From Shinella zoogloeoides (lineage in GTDB: Bacteria; Pseudomonadota; Alphaproteobacteria; Rhizobiales; Rhizobiaceae), in the NCBI RefSeq assembly GCF_003574625.1, contig NZ_QNUJ01000002.1, positions 186,001 to 250,000 of the forward strand: DNA of 64,000 nt, given 5' to 3'. Below are positions 50,010 through 58,883 of this stretch, one piece after another. The notes under the pieces were generated by a model, which was given only the letters and a program-made list of their open reading frames with translations, made no database searches and was not told the DNA's origin. The position numbers and the translations under genes were made by a program. Position 1 is the first letter of the stretch. The number at the start of each line of letters is the position of its first letter.

Positions 50010-51077
50010 TTACTGGGCGAGCCAGGCGTTGAACCGCTGGGTCAGCGCCTCGGAATTGTCGATCCAGAAATCGATGTCGAGCGAGAGCGCGTCGGTCATG
50101 TTCGCCGGCTCGGTGGGCAGGTCCTTGGCAAGCTCCGGCGGCACCTTGGCGGCGGCTTCCTTCACGGGAAGGCCGTAGGCGACATATTGCGGGAGCTTGG
50201 CCTGGTTGTCCGGTTCGCTGGCGAAGGCGATGAAGTCCTGCGCGGCGTCCTTGTTCTCGGCGTCCTTCAGCACGACCCAGCTGTCGACGGCATAGATGCT
50301 GCCCGGCCAGACGACCTTGAAGTTCTTGCCCTCGGTGCGGTTGATGCCGGTGATGCGGCCGTTATAGGCCGAGGTCATGGCGACTTCGCCGGAGGCGAGA
50401 AACTGCAACGGCTGCGCACCCGATTCCCACCAGACGATGTTCGGCTTCAATTCGTCGAGCTTCTTGAAGGCGCGGTCGACGCCCTCGTCGGTCGCCAGCA
50501 CGTCGTAGACCTCGTCCTTCGACACGCCGTCGGCCAGAAGGGCGAATTCGAGCGTGTATTTCGGCCCCTTGCGCAGCGAGCGCTTTCCGGGGAATTTCTC
50601 GACGTTCCAGAAGTCGGCCCAGGAGGTCGGACCTTCCTTCAGCTTGTCGCCGTCATAGGCGATCGCCGTGGACCAGACGATGGCGCCGACGCCGCAATCG
50701 TTGACGGCCGAATCGAGGAACCTGTCCTTGCCGCCCATCTTGTCCCAGTCGATCTTCTCGTAAAGGCCGTCGGCACAGCCGAGCGCCAGCTCTTCCGCCT
50801 CGACCTGCACGGCGTCCCAGTTCGGCGCACCGGCCTTCACCTTGGATTGCAGCACGCCGATGCCGCCGTCCCAGGCCTCGTCCAGCACCGGCTTGCCGGT
50901 CTTTTCCGCGAAGGGCTTGAAGTAGATCTCGCGCTGGCCGTCCTGGTAGTTGCCGCCCCAGGAGACGACGGTAAGGTCGCGCGCGAATGCCGGCGCGGCA
51001 AGCCCCGCCGAAAGCGCCAGCACGGTCGCCGTCAGAATGCCCTTCCTCATGCTCATGCTCTTGGTCTTCATGCTCAT
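50010..51077 (-). CDS. ABC transporter periplasmic binding protein, PotD/opine type
   Basis: Secreted solute-binding protein, 355 aa. Signal peptide about residues 1-32 (MRKGILTATVLALSAGLAAPAFA). The mature N terminus RDLTVVSWGGNYQDGQREIYFKPFAEKTG is typical of the polyamine/opine binding-protein group. WSTAIAYDGDKLKEGPTSWADFWNVEKFPGKRSLRKGP and the WWESGAQPLQFLASGEVAMTSAYNGRI region form the ligand cleft. PotD-type acidic contacts for spermidine were not verified. The island's kinase and aminotransferase suggest an amino alcohol or hydroxylated amine as substrate. Start with AGGGGAG upstream. Confidence 0.92.
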   Translation of the reverse strand: MSMKTKSMSMRKGILTATVLALSAGLAAPAFARDLTVVSWGGNYQDGQREIYFKPFAEKTGKPVLDEAWDGGIGVLQSKVKAGAPNWDAVQVEAEELALGCADGLYEKIDWDKMGGKDRFLDSAVNDCGVGAIVWSTAIAYDGDKLKEGPTSWADFWNVEKFPGKRSLRKGPKYTLEFALLADGVSKDEVYDVLATDEGVDRAFKKLDELKPNIVWWESGAQPLQFLASGEVAMTSAYNGRITGINRTEGKNFKVVWPGSIYAVDSWVVLKDAENKDAAQDFIAFASEPDNQAKLPQYVAYGLPVKEAAAKVPPELAKDLPTEPANMTDALSLDIDFWIDNSEALTQRFNAWLAQ

Positions 51078-51102
51078 CGTACTCCCCTTTTTTCGTTTTT
51101 TC

Positions 51103-51124
51103 GGACCGGCCCGATCGCCGGTCC
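51103..51124 (-). other. Leader hairpin upstream of the binding-protein gene
   Basis: GGACCGG (51103-51109) and CCGGTCC (51118-51124) pair around an 8-nt loop, about 25 bp upstream of the binding-protein ATG. On the transcript it is followed by an A-rich stretch and the ribosome site, not a T run, so it is a 5' leader structure rather than a terminator. Confidence 0.5.
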
Positions 51125-51272
51125 CGAACGGTCCGTCGAAGACGGCAGCCCCTCCCGGGCCGGAGGCCTTCGCGCGATGTTCGCACCGCGGCAGGCGCCT
51201 CGTTCCCTTTGATTTTCTATCGGGCCAATTCAGGCATTCCCGCCCGTCCCGGTCAATGGCTTTCTTGCGCCG

Positions 51273-52013
51273 TCAGACGTGCTGGCCTCCGTTGATATGG
51301 ATCTCGGCGCCGTTGATGTAGGACGACTGCCCGGTGCACAGGAAATAGATGGTCTCGGCGACCTCGCGCGGCTCGCCGAGCCGGCCCATCGGCACTTCGG
51401 CGGCGACCAGCTCGTCCGTGCCGGGCGAGAGGATCGAGGTCTCGATCTCGCCGGGGGCGATGGCGTTGGCGCGCACGCCGCGCTTGCCGAATTCGTGCGC
51501 CATTTCCCGCGTCAGCGCCGCGAGCGCGGCCTTGGAGGCGGCATAAGCGACGCCGGCGAAGGGGTGGACGCGCGAGCCGGCGATGGAGGTGACGTTGACG
51601 ATCGAGCCCTTGGCGGCCTCCAGCTCCGGCAGCAGCGCGCGGGCGATCAGCGCGGTCGAGACAAGGTTGACGTTGAGCACGTGGGTCCAGACATCCGCCG
51701 TCGTGTCCGCGACGCCGAGCCTGCTCCTGTCCGGTCCCTTCGGCGAGATGCCGGCATTGTTGACCAGCGCATGCAGCCTGCCGGAGGGCAGACGCTCGCG
51801 CACAGTGGCGGCGAGGCGGTCGATCTGGGAAAGGTCGGCGAGGTCGGCCTGGATATGGCTCTCGCGGGCGGAGGGCCAGGCGCATTCCTCGGAGAAAGCC
51901 TGGCGCGAGACGGTGAGGATGCGCCAGCCCTTCGACTGGAAGAGCTTGACCGTCGCATGTCCGATCCCGCGGCTTGCCCCCGTCAGCAGCATGGTGGGGC
52001 GTTCTTCGGTCAT
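51273..52013 (-). CDS. SDR family oxidoreductase of the amine/amino-alcohol island
   Basis: NAD(P)-dependent short-chain dehydrogenase, 246 aa. Cofactor motif LLTGASRGIGHATVKLF near residues 9-25, NNAGISPKG near residue 85, catalytic Ser in VTSIAGSRVHP and Y-K in VAYAASKAAL. The C-terminal GQSSYINGAEIHINGGQHV is typical. The start at MTEERPTM has GGAGAAG upstream. A 15-bp motif shared with the GntR promoter lies 17 bp upstream. It could oxidise an alcohol or reduce an aldehyde in the pathway; substrate unknown. Confidence 0.9.
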   Translation of the reverse strand: MTEERPTMLLTGASRGIGHATVKLFQSKGWRILTVSRQAFSEECAWPSARESHIQADLADLSQIDRLAATVRERLPSGRLHALVNNAGISPKGPDRSRLGVADTTADVWTHVLNVNLVSTALIARALLPELEAAKGSIVNVTSIAGSRVHPFAGVAYAASKAALAALTREMAHEFGKRGVRANAIAPGEIETSILSPGTDELVAAEVPMGRLGEPREVAETIYFLCTGQSSYINGAEIHINGGQHV

Positions 52014-52029
52014 GCGGGACTTCTCCGTT

Positions 52030-52044
52030 GATGCTTGATACATC
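52030..52044. promoter_or_regulatory. Putative GntR operator, site 1
   Basis: GATGCTTGATACATC, with GATG/CATC arms, just upstream of the SDR ribosome site. It differs from site 2 at only two of 15 positions. Confidence 0.55.
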
Positions 52045-52092
52045 GTAATGCGCGGCGGGCGAAATGCAAGCCTCGACGAAAGGTGGAGGCGA

Positions 52093-52761
52093 TCAGCCCT
52101 TCCGCACCCCCTTCTCGATGCGCTCCAGCAGCGGTTTCCCGCCGAGAAGGATGTCGTCGACGATGGCCATGGAGGCGGCGGCCGGGTCGTGACGTTTCAA
52201 TGCTTCGACGACGGGATAGTGATGGTCGATCATCGCCCGCCCGCCCGGTAGATAGGCATCCGAGATCAGCGGCCCCATCTGGAGCCAGAGCCGGCGCAGG
52301 ATTCCGTTGAGCACCGGAAGGCCGGCGATCTTCGGCAGCATGAAGTGGAACATCTGGTTGAGCTCGGCCCCTTTCAGCCCGTCGCCGCAGGCAAGGGCGG
52401 CCTCGTTCTCGCGCAGGATCGCCTCCAGCGCGGCGATGTCGGCGGAGGTGGCGACCTGCGCGGCCGTCTCGGCCGCCAGCCCCTCCAGCCGCACGCGGAT
52501 CGACCGGATCTCGCGGTAGCGCGCTTCGCTCATGGCGGGGATGCGGATGTCGCGCGGCGAGCGGAAGGTGATCGCCTCGTCGTTGGCGAGCTTCAGGATC
52601 GCGTCGCGGATGGGCGTGACGCTGGTGCCGAACTGCTCGGCGAGATCGCGGATCTTCAGCCGGTCGCCGGGCTGGAAACGGCCTTGGATCAACGCATCGC
52701 ACAACGCGCCGTAGATCGTGCTGTTCAGGTTGGAATGATCGAGCGTTTCGAATTCGGGCAT
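52093..52761 (-). CDS. GntR family regulator with FCD domain
   Basis: Transcription regulator, 222 aa. The N-terminal GntR helix-turn-helix is YGALCDALIQGRFQPGDRLKIRDLAEQFGTSVTPIRDAILKLANDEAI. The C-terminal FCD ligand domain has ARYREIRSIRVRLEGLAAE, a FHFMLPKIAGLPVL metal/ligand His region and DHHYPVVEALKRHDPAAA. The ATG at 52761 is used; a TTG at 52776 would add five residues. Both lack a strong ribosome site. It lies between the SDR gene and the divergent kinase gene and probably controls the whole island. Confidence 0.9.
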   Translation of the reverse strand: MPEFETLDHSNLNSTIYGALCDALIQGRFQPGDRLKIRDLAEQFGTSVTPIRDAILKLANDEAITFRSPRDIRIPAMSEARYREIRSIRVRLEGLAAETAAQVATSADIAALEAILRENEAALACGDGLKGAELNQMFHFMLPKIAGLPVLNGILRRLWLQMGPLISDAYLPGGRAMIDHHYPVVEALKRHDPAAASMAIVDDILLGGKPLLERIEKGVRKG

Positions 52762-52789
52762 CGCCGGCTCTGACAAAAATCAATGATAC

Positions 52790-52804
52790 GATACTTGATG
52801 CATC
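52790..52804. promoter_or_regulatory. Putative GntR operator, site 2
   Basis: GATACTTGATGCATC, 13 of 15 identical to site 1, in the divergent region between the GntR and kinase genes. The overlapping ATGATACGATAC on its left may extend it. Confidence 0.55.
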
Positions 52805-52947
52805 TTTTTCCGCTTGTTTCAACCTTCGCAACGGGTCAAACATGGGCAATCCCGGTAAAGTGCGCGATGCCCGCGCCCGGATTTACATTCGAACCAGAAG
52901 ACGGAGCGTTTCGCAGTGGGAAAGCAGGCCTGTTCCGGGGAGCCACG

Positions 52948-54024
52948 ATGACGCAGGAAACGCCCTTCCCGGCCCCGGCAAACGGTGGCGATGCGCCCGC
53001 CGGAGGCGATGCGATGTCCGCCGCCTTCAGCAAGACGGAGCTTTCGGATGCCGCCGCGCTCACCGGCGATATCTACGGCGTTGCCGGCACGGCCGGGCGA
53101 CTTTCCAGCGAGCGCGACGAGACCTTCCTCTTCACCGCGACGGACGGCACGCGCTACACGCTGAAGATCGCCAACCCCGCCGAGGACCCGGCGGCGCTCG
53201 CCTTCCAGGACGGCGCGCTGCTGCATCTCGCCCGCCACGCCCCGGCCGTTCCCGTGCCGCGGCTGGTGCCGACCCGTTCGGGCGGAACGAGCCACCGGAT
53301 CGCCACCCACGAGGGGCCGCGCATCGTGCGCCTCCTGACCTTCCTGCCCGGCGAATTGCAGTACCGCACGCCGCCCTCGACGAACCAGAGCCGCCATATC
53401 GGCCGTGCGCTCGGCGCGCTCGGCCTCGGTCTTTCCGGCTATGCCGGCCGCCCGCCGGCGGGCAAGCTGATGTGGGACATCTCGCACACGCTCGACCTTG
53501 CCGCGGTGGTGGATTCCGTCGCGCCCGAGCGGCAGGCGCGGGTCGAGGCGGTGCTGGAGGAATTCCTGCGCATGCTGCCGGCCTTCTCCGCGCTGGAGCG
53601 TCGCCAAATCATCCATAACGACTTCAACCCGCACAATATCCTGGTCGATCCGGCCGCGCCCGAACGCGTCGCCGGCATCATCGATTTCGGCGACATGGTC
53701 GAGGCGCCGCTCGTCAACGATCTCGCGGTGGCGATCTCCTACCATCTCTTCACGCCCGACTGGGCCGAGCGTGCGGGCGCCTTCCTCGAAGGCTACCTTT
53801 CCGCCCGGCCGCTCCAGCCGGCGGAGGCCGCGCTCCTGCCGACGCTGATCCGCGCCCGGCTCGCCATGTCGATCATCATCGCGGAATGGCGCTCGGCGCG
53901 CTTTCCCGAGAACAGCAGCTACATCATGCGCAACCACGCCGCCGCCTGGGCGGGGCTGCACAACATATCGGACCTGACGCCGGCCGGGCTCAAGCGGCTG
54001 GCGCCCCATCTTGTGGAGGCTTGA
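52948..54024 (+). CDS. APH/choline-kinase fold phosphotransferase (hydroxylysine kinase-like)
   Basis: Small-molecule kinase, 358 aa. N-lobe: DETFLFTATDGTRYTLKIANPAEDPAAL (nucleotide-binding Lys). C-lobe: catalytic loop RRQIIHNDFNPHNILVD (H-N-D-x-N) near residue 220 and metal motif VAGIIDFGDMVEAPLVNDLAVAI (DFGD). All catalytic residues are present. The ATG at 52948 has GGGGAG 5 nt upstream; the open frame further upstream is not convincing. It is followed 4 bp later by an AGXT2L-like gene, so the likely substrate is an amino alcohol such as 5-hydroxylysine or ethanolamine. This is inference from pairing. Confidence 0.88.
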   Translation: MTQETPFPAPANGGDAPAGGDAMSAAFSKTELSDAAALTGDIYGVAGTAGRLSSERDETFLFTATDGTRYTLKIANPAEDPAALAFQDGALLHLARHAPAVPVPRLVPTRSGGTSHRIATHEGPRIVRLLTFLPGELQYRTPPSTNQSRHIGRALGALGLGLSGYAGRPPAGKLMWDISHTLDLAAVVDSVAPERQARVEAVLEEFLRMLPAFSALERRQIIHNDFNPHNILVDPAAPERVAGIIDFGDMVEAPLVNDLAVAISYHLFTPDWAERAGAFLEGYLSARPLQPAEAALLPTLIRARLAMSIIIAEWRSARFPENSSYIMRNHAAAWAGLHNISDLTPAGLKRLAPHLVEA

Positions 54025-54028
54025 AATC

Positions 54029-55345
54029 ATGTCGATGGTGAACGCGTTCTCGCGTGAGGATTTCGAACGGCTGGGCGAGGCGGACAAGGCGCTGATCGCA
54101 CGGCGCGAAAAGGTGCTCGGCCCCGCCTACCGCCTGTTCTACGAGGAGCCGCTGCATCTGGCGCGCGGCGAAGGCGTCTTCCTCCATGACGCGTCGGGCG
54201 AGAAATATCTCGACGCCTACAACAATGTCGCCTCGGTCGGTCATTGCCATCCGCGTGTGGTGGAGGCGATCACGGCGCAGACCGCCGTGCTCAACACCCA
54301 CACCCGCTACCTGCACGAAGGCATCGTCGACTATGCCGAGACGCTGACGGCGACCTTCCCGGATGCGCTCAGCCAGGCGATGTTCACCTGCACCGGCAGC
54401 GAGGCGAACGACCTTGCCGTGCGCATCGCCCGCTTCGTCACGGGCGGCACCGGCATCATCGCGACGGAGCTTGCCTATCACGGCCTGACGAGCGCGGTGG
54501 CGGAATTCTCACCCTCGCTCGGCGAATCCGTAACGCTCGGCCCGCATGTGCGCACCGTGCCGGCGCCCGACAGCTACCGCCACTCCCCTGAAGAGATGAT
54601 GGGGAAGTTCGGCCGAGACGTCGAGGCCGCCATCGCCGACCTCAAGCGCCACGGCATCAGGCCGGCCATGCTGATCACCGATACGATCTTCTCCAGCGAC
54701 GGCATCTTCGCCGGGCCGAAGGGTTTTCTGAAACCGGCGGTCGACGCGATCCATGCCGCAGGCGGCCTTTTCGTCGCCGACGAGGTGCAGCCCGGCTTCG
54801 GCCGCACCGGGGAGGCCATGTGGGGCTTCGAGCGGCACGGCGTTGCGCCCGACATGGTGACGATCGGCAAGCCGATGGGCAACGGCTATCCGATGGCCGG
54901 CATCGTGCTGCGCCCGGAGGTGATCGCCGAGTTCGGCCCCCGCGCCCGCTACTTCAACACCTTCGGCGGCAATCCCGTCGCCGCCGCCGCCGGCAAGGCG
55001 GTGCTCGACACGATCCGCATCGAGGGCTTGCAGCAGAACGCGCTGGAGGTCGGCGGCTACCTGATGGAGGGCCTCAGGATCCTCGCCCGCAGCCACCCCA
55101 CCATCGGCGACGTGCGCGGCTCCGGCCTCTTCGTCGGCGTCGAGATCGTCTCGGACCCGGCAACGAAGCAGGCAGATGCGGCGCTGACGACGCGCATCGT
55201 CAACGGCCTTCGCCGCCGCCGCGTGCTGATCAGCGCCTCCGGCCCGCGCGCCAATGTGCTGAAGATCCGCCCGCCGCTCGTCTTCTCGCGCGAGAATGCC
55301 GACATGCTGCTGGAGGCGCTGGAGGACGTGCTGAAGACCGCCTGA
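54029..55345 (+). CDS. Class III PLP aminotransferase, AGXT2L phospho-lyase-like
   Basis: PLP-dependent enzyme, 438 aa. Motifs are YLDAYNNVASVGHCHPRVVEAI, FTCTGSEANDLAVRIAR (phosphate cup, near residue 120), LAYHGLTSA, VAPDSYR-like APDSYRHSP, GLFVADEVQPGFGRTG (PLP Asp near residue 250) and the Schiff-base Lys in VTIGKPMGNGYPMAG. The YHG plus PDSYR pattern recalls vertebrate AGXT2L1/2, which are phospho-lyases acting on phosphoethanolamine or 5-phosphohydroxylysine. With the kinase upstream this predicts phosphorylation then elimination of phosphate and ammonia to an aldehyde. A plain transaminase remains possible. TGGAGG lies about 10 nt before the ATG. Confidence 0.9.
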   Translation: MSMVNAFSREDFERLGEADKALIARREKVLGPAYRLFYEEPLHLARGEGVFLHDASGEKYLDAYNNVASVGHCHPRVVEAITAQTAVLNTHTRYLHEGIVDYAETLTATFPDALSQAMFTCTGSEANDLAVRIARFVTGGTGIIATELAYHGLTSAVAEFSPSLGESVTLGPHVRTVPAPDSYRHSPEEMMGKFGRDVEAAIADLKRHGIRPAMLITDTIFSSDGIFAGPKGFLKPAVDAIHAAGGLFVADEVQPGFGRTGEAMWGFERHGVAPDMVTIGKPMGNGYPMAGIVLRPEVIAEFGPRARYFNTFGGNPVAAAAGKAVLDTIRIEGLQQNALEVGGYLMEGLRILARSHPTIGDVRGSGLFVGVEIVSDPATKQADAALTTRIVNGLRRRRVLISASGPRANVLKIRPPLVFSRENADMLLEALEDVLKTA

Positions 55346-55355
55346 GCGAACGGCG

Positions 55356-56324
55356 TCAGGCGTAGCGCCTGCGCCGGCCCGTGAAGTGGATCAGCCCCTT
55401 CTGCAGCAGGATGAAGGCGAAGAGCAGCAGGCCGATGAGGATCTTCGTCCACCAGCTCGACAGCGAGCCGTCGAAGGTGATGTAGGTCTGGATCAGACCC
55501 TGGATGAGGATGCCGACCAGCGTGCCCGCGACGAAGCCGGAGCCGCCCGTCAGCAGCGTGCCGCCGATGACGACGGCCGCGATGGCGTCGAGCTCGACGC
55601 CCACCGTCGCCAGCGAATAGCCCGCCGAGGTGTAGAGCGAGAAGACGATGCCCGAAAGGCCCGCGAGGAAGCCCGACAGCGCATAGATGCCGATCGTCGT
55701 GCCCGCGATCGGCACGCCCATCAGCCGCGCCGTCGCCGTTCCGCCGCCGAGCGCATAGACATTGGCGCCGAAGCGGGTGCGGTGCGCGATAAGGATGCCG
55801 ACCGCAAAGACGACGAGCATCAGCCCGCCGATCAGCGTGATGCGCCCGCCGCCGGGCAGCTTGTAATAGAAGCCCTTCAGCGTGGCGTAGAACGGATGCT
55901 TGATCGGGATGGAATCGATGGACAGCACGAAGGCCATGCCGCGCGCCAGGAACATGCCGGCCAGCGTGACGATGAAGGGCGGCATTTCGAGGTGATGGAT
56001 GATCGCCCCCATCAGCGCGCCGAAGGCCGTGGTTATGATCAGCGCCAGTGCGAAGGCGACAAGCGGGTGGATGGACGTCGCCTGCAGCAGCACGGCGAGG
56101 AAGACGCCGGTGAAGGCGATGACCGCGCCGATGGAAAGATCGATGCCGCCCGACAGGATGACAAAGGTCATGCCGACGGCGGCGATGCCGAGGAAGGCGT
56201 TGTCGGTCAGGAGGTTGCCGATCACCCGCGTCGACAGCATGTTCGGATACTGCGCGATGCAGACGGCATAGGCGATGAGGAAGATCGCGACCGTGGCGGT
56301 GAGCGGAAGGTAGCGCGGGTTCAT
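55356..56324 (-). CDS. yjfF: Galactofuranose-type ABC transporter permease, YjfF type
   Basis: Inner-membrane permease, 322 aa, BPD_transp_2 family. Motifs are GMTFVILSGGIDLSIGAVIAFTGVF near residue 53 and VELDAIAAVVIGGTLLTGGSGFVAGTLVG near residue 245. IHHLEMPPFIVTLAGMFLARG is close to E. coli YjfF as I remember it. It overlaps ytfT by ATGA and is the last gene of the operon. It converges with the aminotransferase gene, 10 bp away. Confidence 0.93.
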   Translation of the reverse strand: MNPRYLPLTATVAIFLIAYAVCIAQYPNMLSTRVIGNLLTDNAFLGIAAVGMTFVILSGGIDLSIGAVIAFTGVFLAVLLQATSIHPLVAFALALIITTAFGALMGAIIHHLEMPPFIVTLAGMFLARGMAFVLSIDSIPIKHPFYATLKGFYYKLPGGGRITLIGGLMLVVFAVGILIAHRTRFGANVYALGGGTATARLMGVPIAGTTIGIYALSGFLAGLSGIVFSLYTSAGYSLATVGVELDAIAAVVIGGTLLTGGSGFVAGTLVGILIQGLIQTYITFDGSLSSWWTKILIGLLLFAFILLQKGLIHFTGRRRRYA

Positions 56325-57346
56325 TTCGCCTCCTGTTCCGTCTTCTTCTCTCCGGCCCGCGGGCGGGAGAGGAAGGCGAAGGCCGTCTGGGCGCGCGGCG
56401 ACTGGATGACCAGGATCAGCACGATGATCGCCGCCTTGATGATGAGGTTGAATTCGGGCGGGAAGCCGGAAAGCAGGATGCCCGTGTTGATCGACTGGAT
56501 GATCAGCGCGCCGAGCAGCGAGGCCGCGATGGAAAAGCGCCCGCCGAGCAGCGACGTGCCGCCGACGACGACCGCGAGAATCGCATCCAGTTCCAGCCAC
56601 AGGCCCGCATTGTTGGCGTCCGCCCCGCGGATATCGGCCGCCGCGATGATGCCGGCGATGGCGGCGCACAGGCCCGACAGCACATAGGCGGCGATCAAGA
56701 GCACGCCAGTCGAAACGCCCGAGAGCATGGAGGCGCGACGGTTGACGCCGAGCGCCTCGATCAGCATGCCGAGCGCCGTGCGGCGCACGAGAAGCGCAAC
56801 AATGATGCCGAAGGCGATCCAGATGACGACGGGCATCGGCAGGCCGAGGAACGAACCGCCGCCGATGAAGATCAGCCCCGGATCGTTGAAGGTGAGGATC
56901 GCCCCCTCGGTGATGAGCTGGGCGATGCCGCGTCCGGCGACCATCAGCACCAGCGTCGCGATGATCGGCTGGATATCGAGCACGGCGACGAGGATGCCGT
57001 TCCACAGGCCGCAGAGAATGCCGGTGCCGAGCGTGACGAGCAGCGTCGCCACGAGCCCGTAGCCCGAGGTGATGCAGGCGGCGGCGACCGCCCCGCAGAT
57101 CGCCATGACCGCGCCGACCGAAAGGTCGATGCCCTTGGTGGCGATGACGACCGTCATGCCGATGGCGAGCAGCGCCACGGGCGCACCGCGGTTGAGGATA
57201 TCGATCAGGCTGCCGTAAAGCCGGCCGTTCTGCATTTCGAGGCGGAAGAAACCGGGAAAGGCGATGGAGACCATCAGCAGGATCACGGCGAGCGCGGCGA
57301 CCTGCGGAAAGAGACGCAGGGCGTGGGCTTTCAGCGTGGAGGTCAT
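56321..57346 (-). CDS. ytfT: Galactofuranose-type ABC transporter permease, YtfT type
   Basis: Inner-membrane permease, 341 aa. Motifs are GMTVVIATKGIDLSVGAVMAICGAVAAACI near residue 62 and LELDAILAVVVGGTSLLGGRFSIAASLLGALIIQSINTGIL near residue 250. A Glu-rich cytoplasmic C terminus (RPRAGEKKTEQEAK) follows the last helix. It is expected to pair with YjfF. ATGA overlaps occur on both sides. Confidence 0.93.
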   Translation of the reverse strand: MTSTLKAHALRLFPQVAALAVILLMVSIAFPGFFRLEMQNGRLYGSLIDILNRGAPVALLAIGMTVVIATKGIDLSVGAVMAICGAVAAACITSGYGLVATLLVTLGTGILCGLWNGILVAVLDIQPIIATLVLMVAGRGIAQLITEGAILTFNDPGLIFIGGGSFLGLPMPVVIWIAFGIIVALLVRRTALGMLIEALGVNRRASMLSGVSTGVLLIAAYVLSGLCAAIAGIIAAADIRGADANNAGLWLELDAILAVVVGGTSLLGGRFSIAASLLGALIIQSINTGILLSGFPPEFNLIIKAAIIVLILVIQSPRAQTAFAFLSRPRAGEKKTEQEAK

Positions 57347-58860
57347 GCGTCCGCCCTCCCGCCGGCTGCGATGGCTTCGACGATGCCCTCTGTCGTGACC
57401 TTCTCGCCGGTCAGTTCGGCCACATGCGCCCGGTCGCGCAGCACGATGACGCGGCTCGAATAGGCGACAAGCTCTTCGAGTTCGGAGGAGATCACGATCA
57501 GCGACATGCCTTTCTCGCAGAGGGATTCGATGAGGCGGATGATCTCCGCATGGGCGCCGACGTCGATGCCGCGCGTCGGCTCGTCGAGGATCAGGAAATC
57601 CGGGTTGGTGGCGAGCCAGCGGGCGAGGATCGCCTTCTGCTGGTTGCCGCCGGAGAGCAGCTTGATCGGTTTTTCCCGGTCGCTGGTGCGGATGTCGAGC
57701 GCCTTGATGTAGTCGTCGGCGAGCCTGTCCTGTTCGCTGCGGCTGATCGGCCGCGCCCAGCCCCGCCGCGCCTGGAGCGCCAGCGCGATATTCTCGCGCA
57801 CCGAGAGGTCGCCGATAATGCCGTCGACCTTGCGGTCTTCCGGACAGAAGCCGAATTTCTCGCGGATGGCGGCGCGCGGCGAGGCAAGGTCGAGCGCGCG
57901 CCCGTCCGCCTCCGCCGTGCCGCTGTCGGCGCGCTCGGCGCCGAAGAGGATTTCCGCCGTCTCCGTGCGGCCCGAGCCGAGCAGGCCGGCGATGCCGACG
58001 ACTTCCCCGGCGCGCACATCGAGGTCGAAGGGCTGGATATGGCCCTTGCGTCCGAAACCGCGGAAGCGGAAGCGCACTTCCCCGGCCTCGCTCTTCGCGC
58101 CATGCTCGGCGGCGACTTCCTGCACCAGCTCGCGGCCGAGCATCATGGCGATCAGCTCACGGCGCGAAAGCTCCGCCGTCTCGCGCGTGCCGACGAGCTG
58201 GCCGTTGCGCAGCACGGTGATGCGGTCGGAGATCTCGTAGACCTGTTCGAGGAAGTGGGTGATGAAGATGATGCCGAGGCCGCGTTCCTTCAGGCGGCGC
58301 ACGATGCGGAACAGCATCGCGACCTCGTGGGCATCGAGGCTGGCGGTCGGTTCGTCGAGGATGAGCACCTTGCCGGAAAGGTCGACGGCCCGGGCGATGG
58401 CGACCACCTGCTGCACCGCCACGGAATAGGCGGCGAGCTCGGCGGTGACGTCGATGTCGAGTTCGTATTCGGCCAGCAGCGCCCTGGCGCGACGGTTCAT
58501 CTCGCGGGCGTTGACGAGGCCGAAGCGCTTGGGCTGGCGGCCGAGGAAGAGGTTTTCGGCGACGGTGAGGTTCGGCAGGAGGTTCACCTCCTGGTAGACC
58601 GTGCCGATGCCGAGGTTCTGCGCCTCCAGCGTGCTCTGCGGATCGGCGTCCACGCCGTCGATGAGGATGCGTCCGCCGTCGCGGCGATAGGCGCCGGTCA
58701 GGCATTTGACGAGCGTCGACTTGCCTGCGCCGTTCTCGCCGAGCAGCGCATGCACCTCGCCGCGCCGGAGGGAGAAATCGACGCGGTTCAACGCCCTGGC
58801 GCCCGGAAAGATCTTGTCGATCCCCGTCGCCGAGAGAACATGGGAATTGTCAGGCTGCAT
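57343..58860 (-). CDS. ytfR: Galactofuranose-type ABC transporter ATPase, YtfR type
   Basis: ATPase with two nucleotide-binding domains, 505 aa. Domain 1: [18 protein letters not shown] near residue 39 and VLILDEPTASLDAHEV. Domain 2: degenerate Walker A GLLGSGRTETAEIL, signature [17 protein letters not shown] and Walker [20 protein letters not shown]. The start at MQPDNSHVLSA has AGGGA upstream; the open frame to 58983 is unnecessary. It lies 94 bp after ytfQ, separated by two hairpins. Confidence 0.94.
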   Translation of the reverse strand: MQPDNSHVLSATGIDKIFPGARALNRVDFSLRRGEVHALLGENGAGKSTLVKCLTGAYRRDGGRILIDGVDADPQSTLEAQNLGIGTVYQEVNLLPNLTVAENLFLGRQPKRFGLVNAREMNRRARALLAEYELDIDVTAELAAYSVAVQQVVAIARAVDLSGKVLILDEPTASLDAHEVAMLFRIVRRLKERGLGIIFITHFLEQVYEISDRITVLRNGQLVGTRETAELSRRELIAMMLGRELVQEVAAEHGAKSEAGEVRFRFRGFGRKGHIQPFDLDVRAGEVVGIAGLLGSGRTETAEILFGAERADSGTAEADGRALDLASPRAAIREKFGFCPEDRKVDGIIGDLSVRENIALALQARRGWARPISRSEQDRLADDYIKALDIRTSDREKPIKLLSGGNQQKAILARWLATNPDFLILDEPTRGIDVGAHAEIIRLIESLCEKGMSLIVISSELEELVAYSSRVIVLRDRAHVAELTGEKVTTEGIVEAIAAGGRADA

Positions 58861-58883
58861 GATCCCTGATCCGTATGAAAGGA

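Noticed and set aside
51103-51124. Hairpin upstream of the PotD-like gene considered as a terminator of the SDR gene.
   Set aside because: On the minus strand it is followed by A residues, not T. On the plus strand the T runs precede the stem.
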